The position numbers were made by a program, and so were the translations under genes. This document shows, piece after piece, positions 24,282 to 33,532 of a stretch of 47,250 nucleotides of DNA. This DNA is from Methanomicrobiales archaeon (GTDB lineage: Archaea > Halobacteriota > Methanomicrobia > Methanomicrobiales > Methanospirillaceae): positions 1 through 47,250 of the forward strand of contig JAAYCY010000069.1 in assembly GCA_012729535.1 (NCBI GenBank). Reading direction: 5' to 3'. Within the stretch, counting starts at the first letter, position 1. Every line of letters starts with the position of its first letter. Below the pieces are notes generated by a model that was not told the origin of the DNA, searched no databases, and saw only the letters and a program-made list of their open reading frames with translations.

Positions 24282-25543
24282 TTACTCCTGGATATCCGGC
24301 TCCCTGAGCAACCACTTCCAAAGCGGCATGTATCGGATAACTCCCTGCATCCCAAACCATTCTTCTTTTGATTCCCTATCCTCCTGAAGAGTAAGCACGA
24401 AAATATTTGCACACTGTAGTTCTCTTGATGCTTTGAGTAATGCACGAACTTCCCGGAACTTGGTTTTTTCATCAGATATGCTCGTACACACCTGGATGAG
24501 AAGTGTCACCTGTCGGTTTTTCTGTATTACAAAGTCTACTTCTTCCTGTTCTGCGTTTTTCCAATAATAAAGACGAATTCTACCTAATAACTCCTGTTCC
24601 CTGAGCACGATTGCTACAATATTTTCATAATGACTTCCCTGATTTTTCGAAAAGGAAAATCCTTTGGAAGTAATAAAGCCTTTATCGATAGAATAGGTTT
24701 TTTTTGAGACTATCTGGATCTTCATTTTATGAGAAAACCGAGGTATTGAGAAGAATAAAAATGATTCTTCCAGGTAATCCAGATATTTCCGGATGGTTCG
24801 ATCATTGAGGGTTCCGGTTATTTTAGAAAGTCCGTGATATGAGTATTCACTGGATATCGTACTGCAGAGATGCTGCGCAAGATCACCAAGGCCATGTGGT
24901 AACCTGACACGGTATCTCCGGATGATGTCCTTGTACAAGACAGGATCAAATAACCGGACCAGATAATCTTTTCTCTCTAATGCAACCATTAATGGTTCGG
25001 GAAATCCTCCATTTTGACAGTACTCTTCGAGAAAACTCTGATAGTCTCGTATAGTATGCTCACCGGTTTTCATCTGCAGGAATTCCCTGAAAGAAAATGG
25101 AAAAATTGTAGTAACTGTATGTCTTCCTGTAAGATGGGTTGCCAGTTCTTTGCTGAGGAGGTATGCATTACTTCCTGTAATGTAGAGGTCGTATCCTTGT
25201 CTTGCCAGAAGGTTTGCAAGGAGTTCCCATCCGGGGATGTTCTGAATTTCGTCAAGGAGGAGCGTTCTGGTTCCCTGATACACATCATTCACTGCCGCAA
25301 GGATATCAGGTATTTTTTCCGGGTCTGTTAATTGTTCATCATCAAAATATACATATCCAAATACTCCTTTTCCGGTAAGATACCGTGTTATAAAAAAAGG
25401 TTTCCTGCTCTTCTTGGGCCGATTATGATCTTTATGAGCCTGGTTTATGATCCGCCGATTTCAGCATCACGTGGAATATATGGTTCATGAATCCGAAGGG
25501 CAAGTACTTTCTTCTGCTCAAGGATTGTATCTTTTATCGTCAT
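24282..25543 (-). pseudogene. AAA ATPase with DUF4143 domain, broken by an in-frame stop and a frameshift
   Basis: The original start is the ATG at 25543 (MTIKDTILEQKK...). Codon 33 is TAA (25445-25447). The Walker A region GPRRAG then shifts frame beside a run of seven As (25392-25398). Adding one base would give GPRRAGKPFFITRYL and join the rest. The remaining 336-codon frame is intact: Walker B TLLLDEIQNIPGWE, a sensor ITGSNAYLL, then DUF4143 with LYYWKNAEQEEVDFVIQ. Two separate lesions make sequencing error an unlikely sole cause. It is a different subfamily from the gene at 22394. Confidence 0.8.
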
Positions 25544-25559
25544 ATGCTACAGTGAATAT

Positions 25560-25595
25560 ATGTAATACAAAAAAAAATAAAAATTTGTATTACAT
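25560..25595 (-). promoter_or_regulatory. Long perfect inverted repeat upstream of the broken DUF4143 gene
   Basis: ATGTAATACAAA (25560-25571) and TTTGTATTACAT (25584-25595) are perfect 12-bp arms around a 12-bp A/T spacer, 17-52 bases before the ATG at 25543. The spacer can serve as a box A. This is a strong candidate operator. Confidence 0.5.
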
Positions 25596-25985
25596 TTCCT
25601 GCTTACACATTTACGGTATAGACTGATTAATTATTCAACGGTTTCAGGATCGATTAATTAAATGTTTCGTTGATCATCGATGAATGCGGGAATCCCAAGG
25701 CTGGCAATTGACCTGCTGGCTTTACCAGTTAAATCAAAACCAGAACTCTTCTGCGAAGATTTTTTTGATCCAGTTATGATAATATATTCTCTTCACATTG
25801 CAGAATTACTGACATCACCGCTGATCCATGACAGGATAGCCATGTGCTGGTATGATTCTGAAAAAAGTTAATAATCCACCTATACCCGAGATGAGATCAC
25901 CCGCAAAACCTGTTGTGACCGGAGATGATACTCATGAATATTGGGTCAGTGGTAAGACCCATAATACGAACCAAAAAAAAGGTGT
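25596..25985. other. Non-coding or degenerate stretch
   Basis: It contains a 63-codon plus-strand frame at 25680-25871 beginning with MNAGIPRLAIDLLALP and a 43-codon frame near 25892. Neither resembles a known protein or has a clear ribosome-binding site. A 9-bp direct repeat GATTAATTA occurs twice around 25624-25660. I regard the stretch as remnants of the accessory island. Confidence 0.35.
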
Positions 25986-26276
25986 CTACAGGGTTTTAAT
26001 CCCGTTGACCGCTGAATAAACCGTCAAAATGTCAATATTCCGAAATGGTGTTCCGAGAAATTTTCTTATGGTGATCAGGCTTGAAACCAGTTTTAGCAGC
26101 CGTTTTGAACTGATACGACTGACAACACTTCGCTCTGCCAGGTATGCACGTATGAGTGATCCGTCATCATCTGTCAGATCCCCCCGTTCCTTAGATGATT
26201 CAATTGCCCTTATTGGATAATCTTTTTTAAAAGAATGAAATCTGCCGTTGTCGGTATATGTTGTAGCAAGGGGCAT
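25986..26276 (-). pseudogene. N-terminal fragment of an archaeal tyrosine recombinase (integrase)
   Basis: About 96 residues starting MPLATTYTDNGRFHSFKKDYPIRAIES. The pattern RAIESSKERGDLTDDDGSLIRAYLAER is the SAM-like core-binding N-terminus of archaeal phage-type integrases, which usually run to 350-400 aa. The frame stops at VNGIKTL, so the whole catalytic domain with the Arg-His-Arg-Tyr residues is missing. Its 5' end is 65 bases from the tRNA-Gly 3' end, a standard integration target. The longer open frame upstream runs into the tRNA and is not coding. Confidence 0.7.
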
Positions 26277-26340
26277 ACCCAAAAAAATGGGGGAGTGTAC
26301 GTTAAAAAAATATGGAAGGGATTTGAACTCCTTGTCCGGA

Positions 26341-26412
26341 TGCGCTGACCGGGACTCGAACCCGGGTTTAGGCGTTGGCAACGCCTAGTGATAACCACTA
26401 CACTATCAACGC
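26341..26412 (-). tRNA. tRNA-Gly (anticodon GCC)
   Basis: On the minus strand the sequence begins GCGTTGATAGTG and ends TCAGCGC followed by A. The acceptor arms GCGTTGA and TCAGCGC pair at seven positions with one G-U. The anticodon arm AGGCG-TTGCCAA-CGCCT shows GCC. The T-arm is CCGGG-TTCGAGT-CCCGG. CCA is not encoded. The truncated integrase lies just beyond its 3' end, so this is the probable att site of the neighbouring island. Confidence 0.95.
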
Positions 26413-26443
26413 ATGAGGTGCTCTATATCGTCAGCTTTTGGGA

Positions 26444-26457
26444 GATATAATAATATC
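26444..26457. promoter_or_regulatory. Near-symmetric TATA element between tRNA-Gly and the tetrapyrrole operon
   Basis: GATATAATAATATC lies 32-45 bases upstream of the tRNA 5' end and about 82 bases before the first operon gene. Box A-like on both strands, it could start transcription in either direction. Confidence 0.35.
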
Positions 26458-26538
26458 GAAATATGTCTGGCAATGAAGTATGAACAATCATCTGAATAAT
26501 TGGACAGATTGATATTTCTGTGCCACAAACCTCATACG

Positions 26539-27159
26539 ATGATTCCCCTGATGATCGACTTTACCGGAAGGAAAGTAGTCATATTCGGGGGAGGGGCCGT
26601 AGGATTACGAAAAGCCCGGTATTTCGCTGGTGAAGCAGATGTAAGCGTGTATAGTCGTTCTTTTCATCCTGATTTTACCGATCTTCCAGTCAGGAAGGAG
26701 CATATTATTCTCTCTGCCAATTCAGATTTAATAGCCCAGCTTATTCATGGTTCGTCCCTTGTTATTGCTGCAACTTCAGATACAGATCTGAATGAGTGTA
26801 TAAAAAAAGTCTCGCGTTCGGAAGGACTTCTCTGTAATGTTGCAGCTGGTTCACCCGGTAATGTTTTCCTCCCGGCAAAAATTTCTGGAGAAAAATTTAC
26901 CATAGCAATCAGCACAATCGGATCAGTGCCGGCAGTATCACGGTTGATACGCGAAGAACTGGAAGAATCGTTTCCTGATCTAGACCGGCTTGTTGAACTT
27001 GGTGAATGGATCAGGGATGAATACCGCAAGAATACCGGTGGTTCTTCATCGTATGAATCAGTCCTTTATCAGGCATTACGTGACCCGGATACACGTAATG
27101 CATTATCAAAAGGGCAAATGCAGGCACAACAGTTTGTCCGGGAGAAGTATGTATCATGA
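26539..27159 (+). CDS. Precorrin-2 dehydrogenase / sirohydrochlorin ferrochelatase-like protein
   Basis: Oxidises precorrin-2 to sirohydrochlorin with NAD+, the branch point for siroheme, F430 and corrinoids. The 206-aa protein has the CysG/Met8 N-terminal Rossmann domain (VVIFGGGAVGLRKARYF) followed by LLCNVAAGSPGNVFLPAKI and the dimer segment FTIAISTIGSVPAVSRLIREELE. I chose the ATG at 26539 because the product then starts MIPLMIDFTGRK as in the family. The longer frame opens with a TTG at 26500. The stop overlaps hemA by four bases. Confidence 0.9.
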   Translation: MIPLMIDFTGRKVVIFGGGAVGLRKARYFAGEADVSVYSRSFHPDFTDLPVRKEHIILSANSDLIAQLIHGSSLVIAATSDTDLNECIKKVSRSEGLLCNVAAGSPGNVFLPAKISGEKFTIAISTIGSVPAVSRLIREELEESFPDLDRLVELGEWIRDEYRKNTGGSSSYESVLYQALRDPDTRNALSKGQMQAQQFVREKYVS

Positions 27160-28430
27160 AGGATGCGCTCTTTTCACCCCTGACTATTGCTGGTATTTCA
27201 CATCACACCGCATCAGTTGCCGATATGGAAGATGTCAGGTTCATGGATGAAAAAGCATTCCTGACTCGTGCCGGGGAATGGTTTAAAGGTGCTGTATTGC
27301 TTCAGACCTGTAACCGTATTGAAGTGATTGTCCATGGGAGTGCTGATCTGCTTGCCAGTTTCCTTGAAAAAGAAGGAAGACCCGGCTGGCAGATGTGGGA
27401 GAATTACGATGCTCTTTCTCATCTCCTTGACCTTGCTGCAGGTCTTGATTCCATGGTTATTGGTGAAGATCAGATTCTTGGACAGTTAAGAAAGGCCCTC
27501 TCCCAGGCAGAAGAGTCATCTGTTGCCGATACTCTCATTACGCTTTGTATTAACAAGGCCATTCATGCCGGTTCGGAAGCGAGAAGAATGAGTGGAATTA
27601 ACCGGGGGGCGGTATCAATTGGTTCAGCAGCAGTCCTCCTTGCCGAAGATCGCCTTGGTACTCTAGCAGGCCGCCATATTCTGGTGCTTGGTAGTGGTGA
27701 GATGGGAGTGCTGGTAACCCAGGCTCTTGCAGCCAAACAGTTATCGGCAATATATGTGGCAAACAGGACTTTTGGCCGTGCACAAAGACTTGCAGAAAAA
27801 GTTGACGGGACTGCAGTTCTTATGAATGATCTGTACCGGTACCTTTCAATGTCTGATGTAGTCATATGTTGCACCGCTGCTCCTCATCCGGTCATAAAAT
27901 CCGATGAATTAAATGAAGCGCTAAAAGTTCGGACATGGCCACTTGATCATTCAAAACGTCCATTAATAATTGTAGATATTGCGCAACCCAGGGATGTTGA
28001 AGAGACTGTAGCAGACATTCCAGGAGTATGCCTCTTTACGATTGATGATTTACGCAAAGTAAACGATGATACAACTCAGTTTCGAAAAGAAGCTGCAGAA
28101 CAGGTTCGTTCATATCTGGATTCAGAATTAGTCCATTTTATCCGGTTATATAACAGGAAAGCTGCAGATGAAGTACTTGCATCTCTTTACAGCTGGGCTG
28201 AACAGATTCGTACCCGCGAGCGGGACAGGGCTTTAAGCCGGTTATCTTGTTGTGATGAAAGGATGAAGGAAGTTACTGATGATCTGAGCCGGGTTATTAC
28301 TCGCAAACTGCTGACAGATGTAACCCTGAGCATACGTGCCTGTGCTGAACGGGGTGAGATGGAACTTGCTAAAGAACTGGTCGGTGCAATTACCAGAGGA
28401 GAAATGATATGTTCCCGCAGGTTCGATTAA
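27156..28430 (+). CDS. hemA: Glutamyl-tRNA reductase
   Basis: First committed step of tetrapyrrole synthesis by the C5 pathway: NADPH reduction of glutamyl-tRNA to glutamate-1-semialdehyde. The 424-aa protein has the N-terminal ISHHTASVADMEDVRF, catalytic Cys52 in LLQTCNRIEV, the segment DSMVIGEDQILGQLRKA, and the NADPH-binding HILVLGSGEMG. The C-terminal dimerisation helix covers the last 100 residues. It overlaps hemB by 22 bases, indicating coupled translation. Confidence 0.96.
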   Translation: MKDALFSPLTIAGISHHTASVADMEDVRFMDEKAFLTRAGEWFKGAVLLQTCNRIEVIVHGSADLLASFLEKEGRPGWQMWENYDALSHLLDLAAGLDSMVIGEDQILGQLRKALSQAEESSVADTLITLCINKAIHAGSEARRMSGINRGAVSIGSAAVLLAEDRLGTLAGRHILVLGSGEMGVLVTQALAAKQLSAIYVANRTFGRAQRLAEKVDGTAVLMNDLYRYLSMSDVVICCTAAPHPVIKSDELNEALKVRTWPLDHSKRPLIIVDIAQPRDVEETVADIPGVCLFTIDDLRKVNDDTTQFRKEAAEQVRSYLDSELVHFIRLYNRKAADEVLASLYSWAEQIRTRERDRALSRLSCCDERMKEVTDDLSRVITRKLLTDVTLSIRACAERGEMELAKELVGAITRGEMICSRRFD

Positions 28431-29392
28431 GAAGACTTCGCAGAAGAAAAATTATTCCCCTGCTTGAAGAGACACGGATTACCAATAATGATCTCATTGC
28501 TCCTTTGTTTTTTGATGAAGCAGCAGATGATCCAATAGTTATACAGGCAATGCCAGGACAATTCCGCTGGCCTGTCCGGATGGCAGGAGAAGTTGTAACC
28601 CGGTTATACACTAGTGGAATTCGTGCAGTGCTCCTGTTTGGGATACCAAGAATTAAGGATGCAAAAGGATCCGGTGCCTATGATCCGGATGGAGTTATCC
28701 AGCAGGTTACCAGGGTAATTAAAAAAACCTGTCCGGACATGATTATTATTACCGATTTGTGTGCCTGTGAATATACGGATCATGGTCATTGTGGGGTTAT
28801 CGGAGAATCGTGCGATGGCCCCTGTCTTTTAAATGATCCCTCTCTTGAGATGATGCAGCAAATAGCAGTATCACAAGCGAAAGCCGGGACCGATATTGTT
28901 GCTCCCTCCTGTATGCTTGACGGCATGGTGTCTTCTATCAGGGAGGCACTGGATGATAACGGATTTTCTGATGTTTTGATAATGTCTTATTCTTCTAAAT
29001 TTGCATCAGCACTATACGGTCCGTTCAGGGAAGCAGCAGGTTCAGGTTTTTCTTTTGGTGATCGGACCGGTTACCAGGCCCCGGTTCCAAACCGCCGGGA
29101 GGCATACCGAGAATCTGAGCTTGATGCAGCAGAAGGAGCTGACATTCTCATGGTAAAACCGGCAGGATGGTTTGGAGATATTATTACTGATATCAGACAG
29201 CTTGGGCTTCCGGTTGCAGTATACCAGGTGTCCGGTGAGTACTCCATGATTCGTGCTGCAGCACAAAACGGATGGCTTGATGAACAACGAGTAGTTATGG
29301 AAAGTCTGGTTTCGCTTAAACGGGCCGGAGCAGATCTTATCATAACATACTTTGCTGAAGATGTATGCAGGTGGCTAGATGAACAGCAGTGA
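28409..29392 (+). CDS. hemB: Porphobilinogen synthase (delta-aminolevulinic acid dehydratase)
   Basis: Condenses two aminolevulinates to porphobilinogen. The 327-aa protein shows the zinc-binding segment [14 protein letters not shown] and the two active lysines, Lys197 ([12 protein letters not shown]) and Lys250 (MVKPAG). The cysteines make it the Zn-dependent class. A GAGGAG ribosome-binding site precedes the ATG inside the end of hemA. It overlaps hemL by 14 bases. Confidence 0.96.
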   Translation: MFPQVRLRRLRRRKIIPLLEETRITNNDLIAPLFFDEAADDPIVIQAMPGQFRWPVRMAGEVVTRLYTSGIRAVLLFGIPRIKDAKGSGAYDPDGVIQQVTRVIKKTCPDMIIITDLCACEYTDHGHCGVIGESCDGPCLLNDPSLEMMQQIAVSQAKAGTDIVAPSCMLDGMVSSIREALDDNGFSDVLIMSYSSKFASALYGPFREAAGSGFSFGDRTGYQAPVPNRREAYRESELDAAEGADILMVKPAGWFGDIITDIRQLGLPVAVYQVSGEYSMIRAAAQNGWLDEQRVVMESLVSLKRAGADLIITYFAEDVCRWLDEQQ

Positions 29393-30626
29393 ATACTTTA
29401 ACATGGCCCGGGAACTCATTCCCGGTGGCGTTTCAAGCCCTGTTCGGGCAATTCAGCCGTATCCGTTTTATACGATAAAAGGTTCAGGTTCGCGGCTGAC
29501 CACAGCAGACGGGGAAGAACTGCTTGATTGTTGCGGGGCATATGGTCCCCTGCTTTTAGGTCATGCCTGCCCGGGGGTTGAGGGGGCTGTAAGAAGAGCC
29601 CTGGAAAAAGGCTGGTTGTATGGTACTCCGACACCGGCAGAGATCGACCTTGCCCGGATACTCATCTCTGATCACCCCTCAATTGAGATGGTCAGGTTTG
29701 TGACTACTGGTTCAGAGGCAACCATGGCTGCCATCCGTCTGGCACGTGGTTACACTGGAAGATCGGATATTATAAAAATCGAGGGTGGTTTTCATGGAGC
29801 ACATGATGGAGTACTGGTCCAGGCAGGATCAGGCTGCACTACCCTGGGCCAGCCTGATTCAGCAGGAATATCTGTGGATGTCGTAAAACACACAAGGCAG
29901 GTACCTTATAATGACCCGGAATCACTGACAGCAGTACTGGAAAAAAACACGGATAGTATAGCAGCCATGATTCTGGAACCAGTCATGGGAAATATCGGTC
30001 CGATACTTCCAAAGCCCGGATACCTGCAGGAAATCAGGAAAATTACTGCCGAACATGATGTGCTGCTCATATTTGATGAGGTAATAACCGGTTACCGAGT
30101 TGGTATTGGTGGTGCACAACAGCTCTATGGTATTACTCCGGACATTACAACCCTTGGCAAGATCATAGGCGGTGGGCTTCCTCTTTCAGCTTTTGGTGGA
30201 AAACGAAAGATCATGGAACTTGTGGCTCCGGCAGGCCCCGTTTACCAAGCAGGAACCTTTTCTGGAAACCCCCTGAGCCTTACTGCCGGTATTGCGGCAC
30301 TGGGAGAAATTCATGCTAACAAGAATGTGTATAACCTCCTTGATGAGTATACGACCCGGATTGGGGAGTCCTGCAAAGGTAAGGGAGGATCATTTGTAAA
30401 ACTGGGTTCCATGTTCAAGTACTTCTTCCGTTCACATCCACCGGAAAATTATCAAGAGGCCAAGGAATCTGATGCTACCGCCTTTAAAAAATTCTGGGAA
30501 AAAATGTTACAAAAGAAGGTTTTTTTGCCACCCTCACAGTTTGAGACTAATTTTCTCTCCATGGCTCATAGCGACTCAGATGTTGAATACCTCTCAGCAG
30601 CGTATGAATCATGCCTCTCCGCATAG
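29379..30626 (+). CDS. hemL: Glutamate-1-semialdehyde 2,1-aminomutase
   Basis: A PLP enzyme that makes 5-aminolevulinate from the HemA product. The 415-aa class III aminotransferase has [21 protein letters not shown], the [10 protein letters not shown] motif and the PLP lysine Lys261 in [12 protein letters not shown]. The N-terminus [12 protein letters not shown] is typical of GSA aminomutases. It overlaps hemC by 16 bases. Confidence 0.96.
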   Translation: MNSSEYFNMARELIPGGVSSPVRAIQPYPFYTIKGSGSRLTTADGEELLDCCGAYGPLLLGHACPGVEGAVRRALEKGWLYGTPTPAEIDLARILISDHPSIEMVRFVTTGSEATMAAIRLARGYTGRSDIIKIEGGFHGAHDGVLVQAGSGCTTLGQPDSAGISVDVVKHTRQVPYNDPESLTAVLEKNTDSIAAMILEPVMGNIGPILPKPGYLQEIRKITAEHDVLLIFDEVITGYRVGIGGAQQLYGITPDITTLGKIIGGGLPLSAFGGKRKIMELVAPAGPVYQAGTFSGNPLSLTAGIAALGEIHANKNVYNLLDEYTTRIGESCKGKGGSFVKLGSMFKYFFRSHPPENYQEAKESDATAFKKFWEKMLQKKVFLPPSQFETNFLSMAHSDSDVEYLSAAYESCLSA

Positions 30627-31498
30627 GCACCAGGGCCTCAAAGCTTGCCCGTGCACAGGCTGAAAAAGTCTGCAGGCTGCTTGAAGGCAGGGGAGAGGAG
30701 ACGGAAATTGTATTCATCTCTACCGCGGGAGATGAGAAAACCAACGTTCCCCTTCATGAGATTGGTGGACAGGGTGTATTTGTCAGGGCACTTGATGATG
30801 CATTAAACCAGGGAACTATTGACCTTGCTGTCCATTCTATGAAGGATATTCCTGCCATACGTCCTGATGGTCTGGTCACATCAGCAATCTTAAAAAGAGA
30901 TTCCCCTGCGGATTTTCTGGTCACTGATAAAGATCTTACTGAATTAAGGAGAATTGGGACCTCAAGCACACGGAGGACCGCACAATTTTCGCGTGCATTT
31001 CCGGGTGTTACTATCGGACCACTCAGGGGTAATGTAGACACTCGTCTTCAAAAACTTCGAAGCGGTGATTATGATGCCATCGTGCTTGCAGAGGCGGGTC
31101 TTCAGCGACTCTCGATGACACCCGATGGTTACCAGATGGATCCAACGGTCCATGTCCCTTCGCCCAACCAGGGAACTATTGCTATCGTTACGAGAAATGA
31201 GTCGGAAATTTTGGGTATCATGGAACATATTGACGATCAGGAGAGCCGGACTGACACAATGCTTGAAAGAAGAGTAATGGAAGAGATTGGAGGAGGATGC
31301 TTTACTCCTCTTGGTGTATACTGCAAAAACCGGTATATGATTGCTGAGGTGTTATCACTGGAAGGTGATCGTTCCTTCAGGCTTGAACGTCTGGTACATG
31401 ATACCCGGGCAGCGGGTCTTTTCGGACAGGAAGTAAGGGATAAAGCTGGAGATCTTATCAGGGAAGCATTTGTTCGGCTAGGTATTTCACATGGATAA
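30611..31498 (+). CDS. hemC: Hydroxymethylbilane synthase (porphobilinogen deaminase)
   Basis: Joins four porphobilinogens into hydroxymethylbilane. The 295-aa protein begins [17 protein letters not shown] and has VHSMKDIPA and the dipyrromethane-cofactor Cys230 in [13 protein letters not shown]. The C-terminal domain is complete. It overlaps cobA by eight bases. HemD, which would cyclise its product, is not seen next to it. Confidence 0.96.
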   Translation: MPLRIGTRASKLARAQAEKVCRLLEGRGEETEIVFISTAGDEKTNVPLHEIGGQGVFVRALDDALNQGTIDLAVHSMKDIPAIRPDGLVTSAILKRDSPADFLVTDKDLTELRRIGTSSTRRTAQFSRAFPGVTIGPLRGNVDTRLQKLRSGDYDAIVLAEAGLQRLSMTPDGYQMDPTVHVPSPNQGTIAIVTRNESEILGIMEHIDDQESRTDTMLERRVMEEIGGGCFTPLGVYCKNRYMIAEVLSLEGDRSFRLERLVHDTRAAGLFGQEVRDKAGDLIREAFVRLGISHG

Positions 31499-32243
31499 AA
31501 AAAACGGAACCGTTTATCTTGTAGGGTCAGGTCCGGGAGGACTCTCCCTGATGACCCGTCGTGCAAGGGAAGTAATCGACAATGCACAGGTAATCCTGTA
31601 TGATCAGCTACCTGGTGAAGAAATACTTGCAAGTCTTCCAGAACATGCAGAAAAGGTTGATGTTGGGAAATTTGGAGGGCGCCATGTCAGAGAGCAGGAG
31701 GAGATAGAAGAACTGATGGTCTCCTATGCAAATAAAAATCTTCGGGTTGTCAGGTTAAAAGGTGGAGATCCTTTTCTTTTTGGAAGAGGGGGTGAAGAAC
31801 TGGAGATCTGCAGAGCGCATAACATCCCGGTGGAAGTGGTGCCAGGGATAACGAGTGCTATAGCGGTTCCTGCCTCGGTTGGAATTCCGGTTACTCATCG
31901 TAAATATGCATCACAGGTTACCATTCTTACTGGTAATGAGGATCCTGCTAAAGAAGAATCTGCAATAGACTGGGAGTGGCTGGCACGGTCCAGGGGGACG
32001 ATTGTTATATTAATGGGTGTTAAAAACCTGGGAAAAATTTCAGACGTTCTCATTCTGAACGGTATGGATCCAGAAACTCCGGTGGCGATAATCGAGCGTG
32101 GTCTTCGTCCTGACCAGCGTGAGACAATTGGAACTATGAGTACCATTTATAACCAGTCTGTTCAAAGGGGAGTGCGCCCTCCCGCAGTTATTGTCATTGG
32201 TGGTGTTGTCTCGCTCTATTCTGATGAGCACATCATCCCCTGA
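31491..32243 (+). CDS. cobA: Uroporphyrinogen-III C-methyltransferase
   Basis: Uses two SAM to convert uroporphyrinogen III to precorrin-2, the substrate of the first gene of the operon. The 250-aa protein shows [41 protein letters not shown] and [20 protein letters not shown], all SUMT signatures. It is a stand-alone enzyme without a fused HemD or CysG part. It is the last gene of the operon in this window. Confidence 0.95.
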   Translation: MDKKNGTVYLVGSGPGGLSLMTRRAREVIDNAQVILYDQLPGEEILASLPEHAEKVDVGKFGGRHVREQEEIEELMVSYANKNLRVVRLKGGDPFLFGRGGEELEICRAHNIPVEVVPGITSAIAVPASVGIPVTHRKYASQVTILTGNEDPAKEESAIDWEWLARSRGTIVILMGVKNLGKISDVLILNGMDPETPVAIIERGLRPDQRETIGTMSTIYNQSVQRGVRPPAVIVIGGVVSLYSDEHIIP

Positions 32244-32360
32244 AATAAATTTTACCTGATATCTGGTGCAAACAGCATCCGGCGCCTGATTGCTCTTTTA
32301 TTATTGTGACTTTTCCTTTTTGTAAAAAACACTGTACTTTGGGTATTTCAAGACAACAAG

Positions 32361-32370
32361 CCTTATAAGG
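32361..32370 (+). promoter_or_regulatory. Palindromic promoter element of the first secreted paralogue
   Basis: CCTTATAAGG is a perfect 10-bp palindrome 52-61 bases before the chosen ATG at 32422. The central TTATAA can be box A. The CTTAT/ATAAG half-site also occurs in the element before the next paralogue. Confidence 0.4.
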
Positions 32371-32421
32371 TCACATATGAGAGTATGTTTCATCACAAGG
32401 CATGCAGCCTTGAGGAGTGGA

Positions 32422-33399
32422 ATGATGAAAAACTTCTGGAAAATTGGTATTACATGCCTGATGCTCTTTGTATGTGCTCTGGTGGCAATTCCGGCATCAG
32501 CGGAAGATGTTAGTATACTCAGTGAACAACAGGCCTCTTTGTATCAGGGCCAGACCTCCCAGGTGTATGAAGTCAACCTGAACTGCCCGGGAACTGCAAC
32601 CGTCACCTCTAGTTATGGAGCACGGTTTGACCTGTATGCTAAAAAGAAATGGGGATATGGCTCCTGTCCTTCTTCAGGTTCGATGATGTATAATTACGAT
32701 AAAGTCGCTCGTGGATACAGTGGAACTGCGACAATGACTCTTGAAGCAGGAACCTGGTGTCTGATGGTAAACTGCTATTCAGGTAGTGGTTCGTATACTC
32801 TGAGGGTGACTTCATCCTGTCCATATCCGACTCCGTATCCAACTCCATATCCTACACCCTATCCGACTCCCTGTGGTGTTTACAAGACAGACAGCAGGAC
32901 TGGTTATTTAAACCAGGGTCAGGCAGCAGTCTATGGTTATTTTATCCCGAGTGACGGCCGGTCAAAAATCGAGTGGTCAATGACCTCTTCCGGTTCATCT
33001 GGTGGCAGCACCCCGATCATTGTGGCTTCAACTGGTGGACCGTCAATTGAGAGCAGTTCATATGGAAGCAGTACCTTTGACCTGTATGTCTTCAAGGACT
33101 GTAATCCGAAGAACTCGTATTGCAACACCCGGTACTACTCCTACGGGCCGAACTCATATGTTTCAGTAGCTCCACCATCAAGTGGTTCAACGTACTACGT
33201 CATGATATATGCAAGAAGTGGCAGCGGTACTTACAACCTTAAGATGAACAGTTACAAGTGCTTTGGTAGCGGAGGAAGCACTCCTATCATCGTTGCATCT
33301 GCCGATGCCGGGAGCCAGTTCTCAACTGCTTCAACCGATGATACAGCAGCAGCCTCTGAAGTAGCAGCACCGACCGCAGAAATTGTAGCTTCGGAATAA
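32422..33399 (+). CDS. Secreted protein with two PPC-like domains and a YPTP linker (paralogue 1)
   Basis: An exported 325-aa protein. The ATG at 32422 follows GAGGAGTGG and gives a signal peptide ending IPASA, with cleavage near residue 26. Domain 1 (about 35-130) and domain 2 (about 155-290) both look like bacterial pre-peptidase C-terminal beta domains (FDLYAKK..., FDLYVFKDCNP..., YYVMIYARSGSGTYNL). They are joined by four YPTP repeats. Conserved cysteines suggest disulfides. The segment TPIIVAS occurs twice (33010-33030 and 33280-33300). No anchor is seen. A surface or sheath component is possible. Confidence 0.82.
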   Translation: MMKNFWKIGITCLMLFVCALVAIPASAEDVSILSEQQASLYQGQTSQVYEVNLNCPGTATVTSSYGARFDLYAKKKWGYGSCPSSGSMMYNYDKVARGYSGTATMTLEAGTWCLMVNCYSGSGSYTLRVTSSCPYPTPYPTPYPTPYPTPCGVYKTDSRTGYLNQGQAAVYGYFIPSDGRSKIEWSMTSSGSSGGSTPIIVASTGGPSIESSSYGSSTFDLYVFKDCNPKNSYCNTRYYSYGPNSYVSVAPPSSGSTYYVMIYARSGSGTYNLKMNSYKCFGSGGSTPIIVASADAGSQFSTASTDDTAAASEVAAPTAEIVASE

Positions 33400-33425
33400 T
33401 CTGAGTCAGGTAATTCCGGCAACTC

Positions 33426-33455
33426 TTTTTTTTTCAGGTTCCGGGATACCGGAAC
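33426..33455 (+). terminator. T9 tract and hairpin between paralogues 1 and 2
   Basis: Nine Ts (33426-33434) follow paralogue 1 and would end its transcript. Directly after is a perfect stem, GTTCCGG and CCGGAAC with a GATA loop (33438-33455). The order, T tract then hairpin, is the reverse of a bacterial terminator; archaea need only the tract. Confidence 0.4.
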
Positions 33456-33473
33456 AGTGCGGAAAAAACTTAA

Positions 33474-33490
33474 ATCTTATTTCATAAGAT
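33474..33490 (+). promoter_or_regulatory. Palindromic promoter element of the second secreted paralogue
   Basis: ATCTTATTTCATAAGAT has perfect 7-bp arms around TTC and ends 43 bases before the ATG at 33533. It overlaps an A/T-rich box A-like region and carries the same CTTAT/ATAAG half-site seen before paralogue 1. Confidence 0.4.
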
Positions 33491-33532
33491 AGTAACAGTT
33501 AGAACAAGGCTATGGCCTTGGGGAGTGATATT

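Noticed and set aside
25624-25660. GATTAATTA direct repeat as a possible attachment site
   Set aside because: It is nine bases of low-complexity A/T with no link to the tRNA sequence.
26311-26333. Second tRNA-like T-arm (GTTCAAATC) next to tRNA-Gly
   Set aside because: The flanking stem has a mismatch and no acceptor or anticodon arm is present. It may be a tRNA remnant from integration, but the support is too weak.
32821-32874. Short tandem DNA repeat as a possible CRISPR or microsatellite
   Set aside because: It encodes the four YPTP units of the linker in paralogue 1 with varying third bases, so it is a protein repeat.
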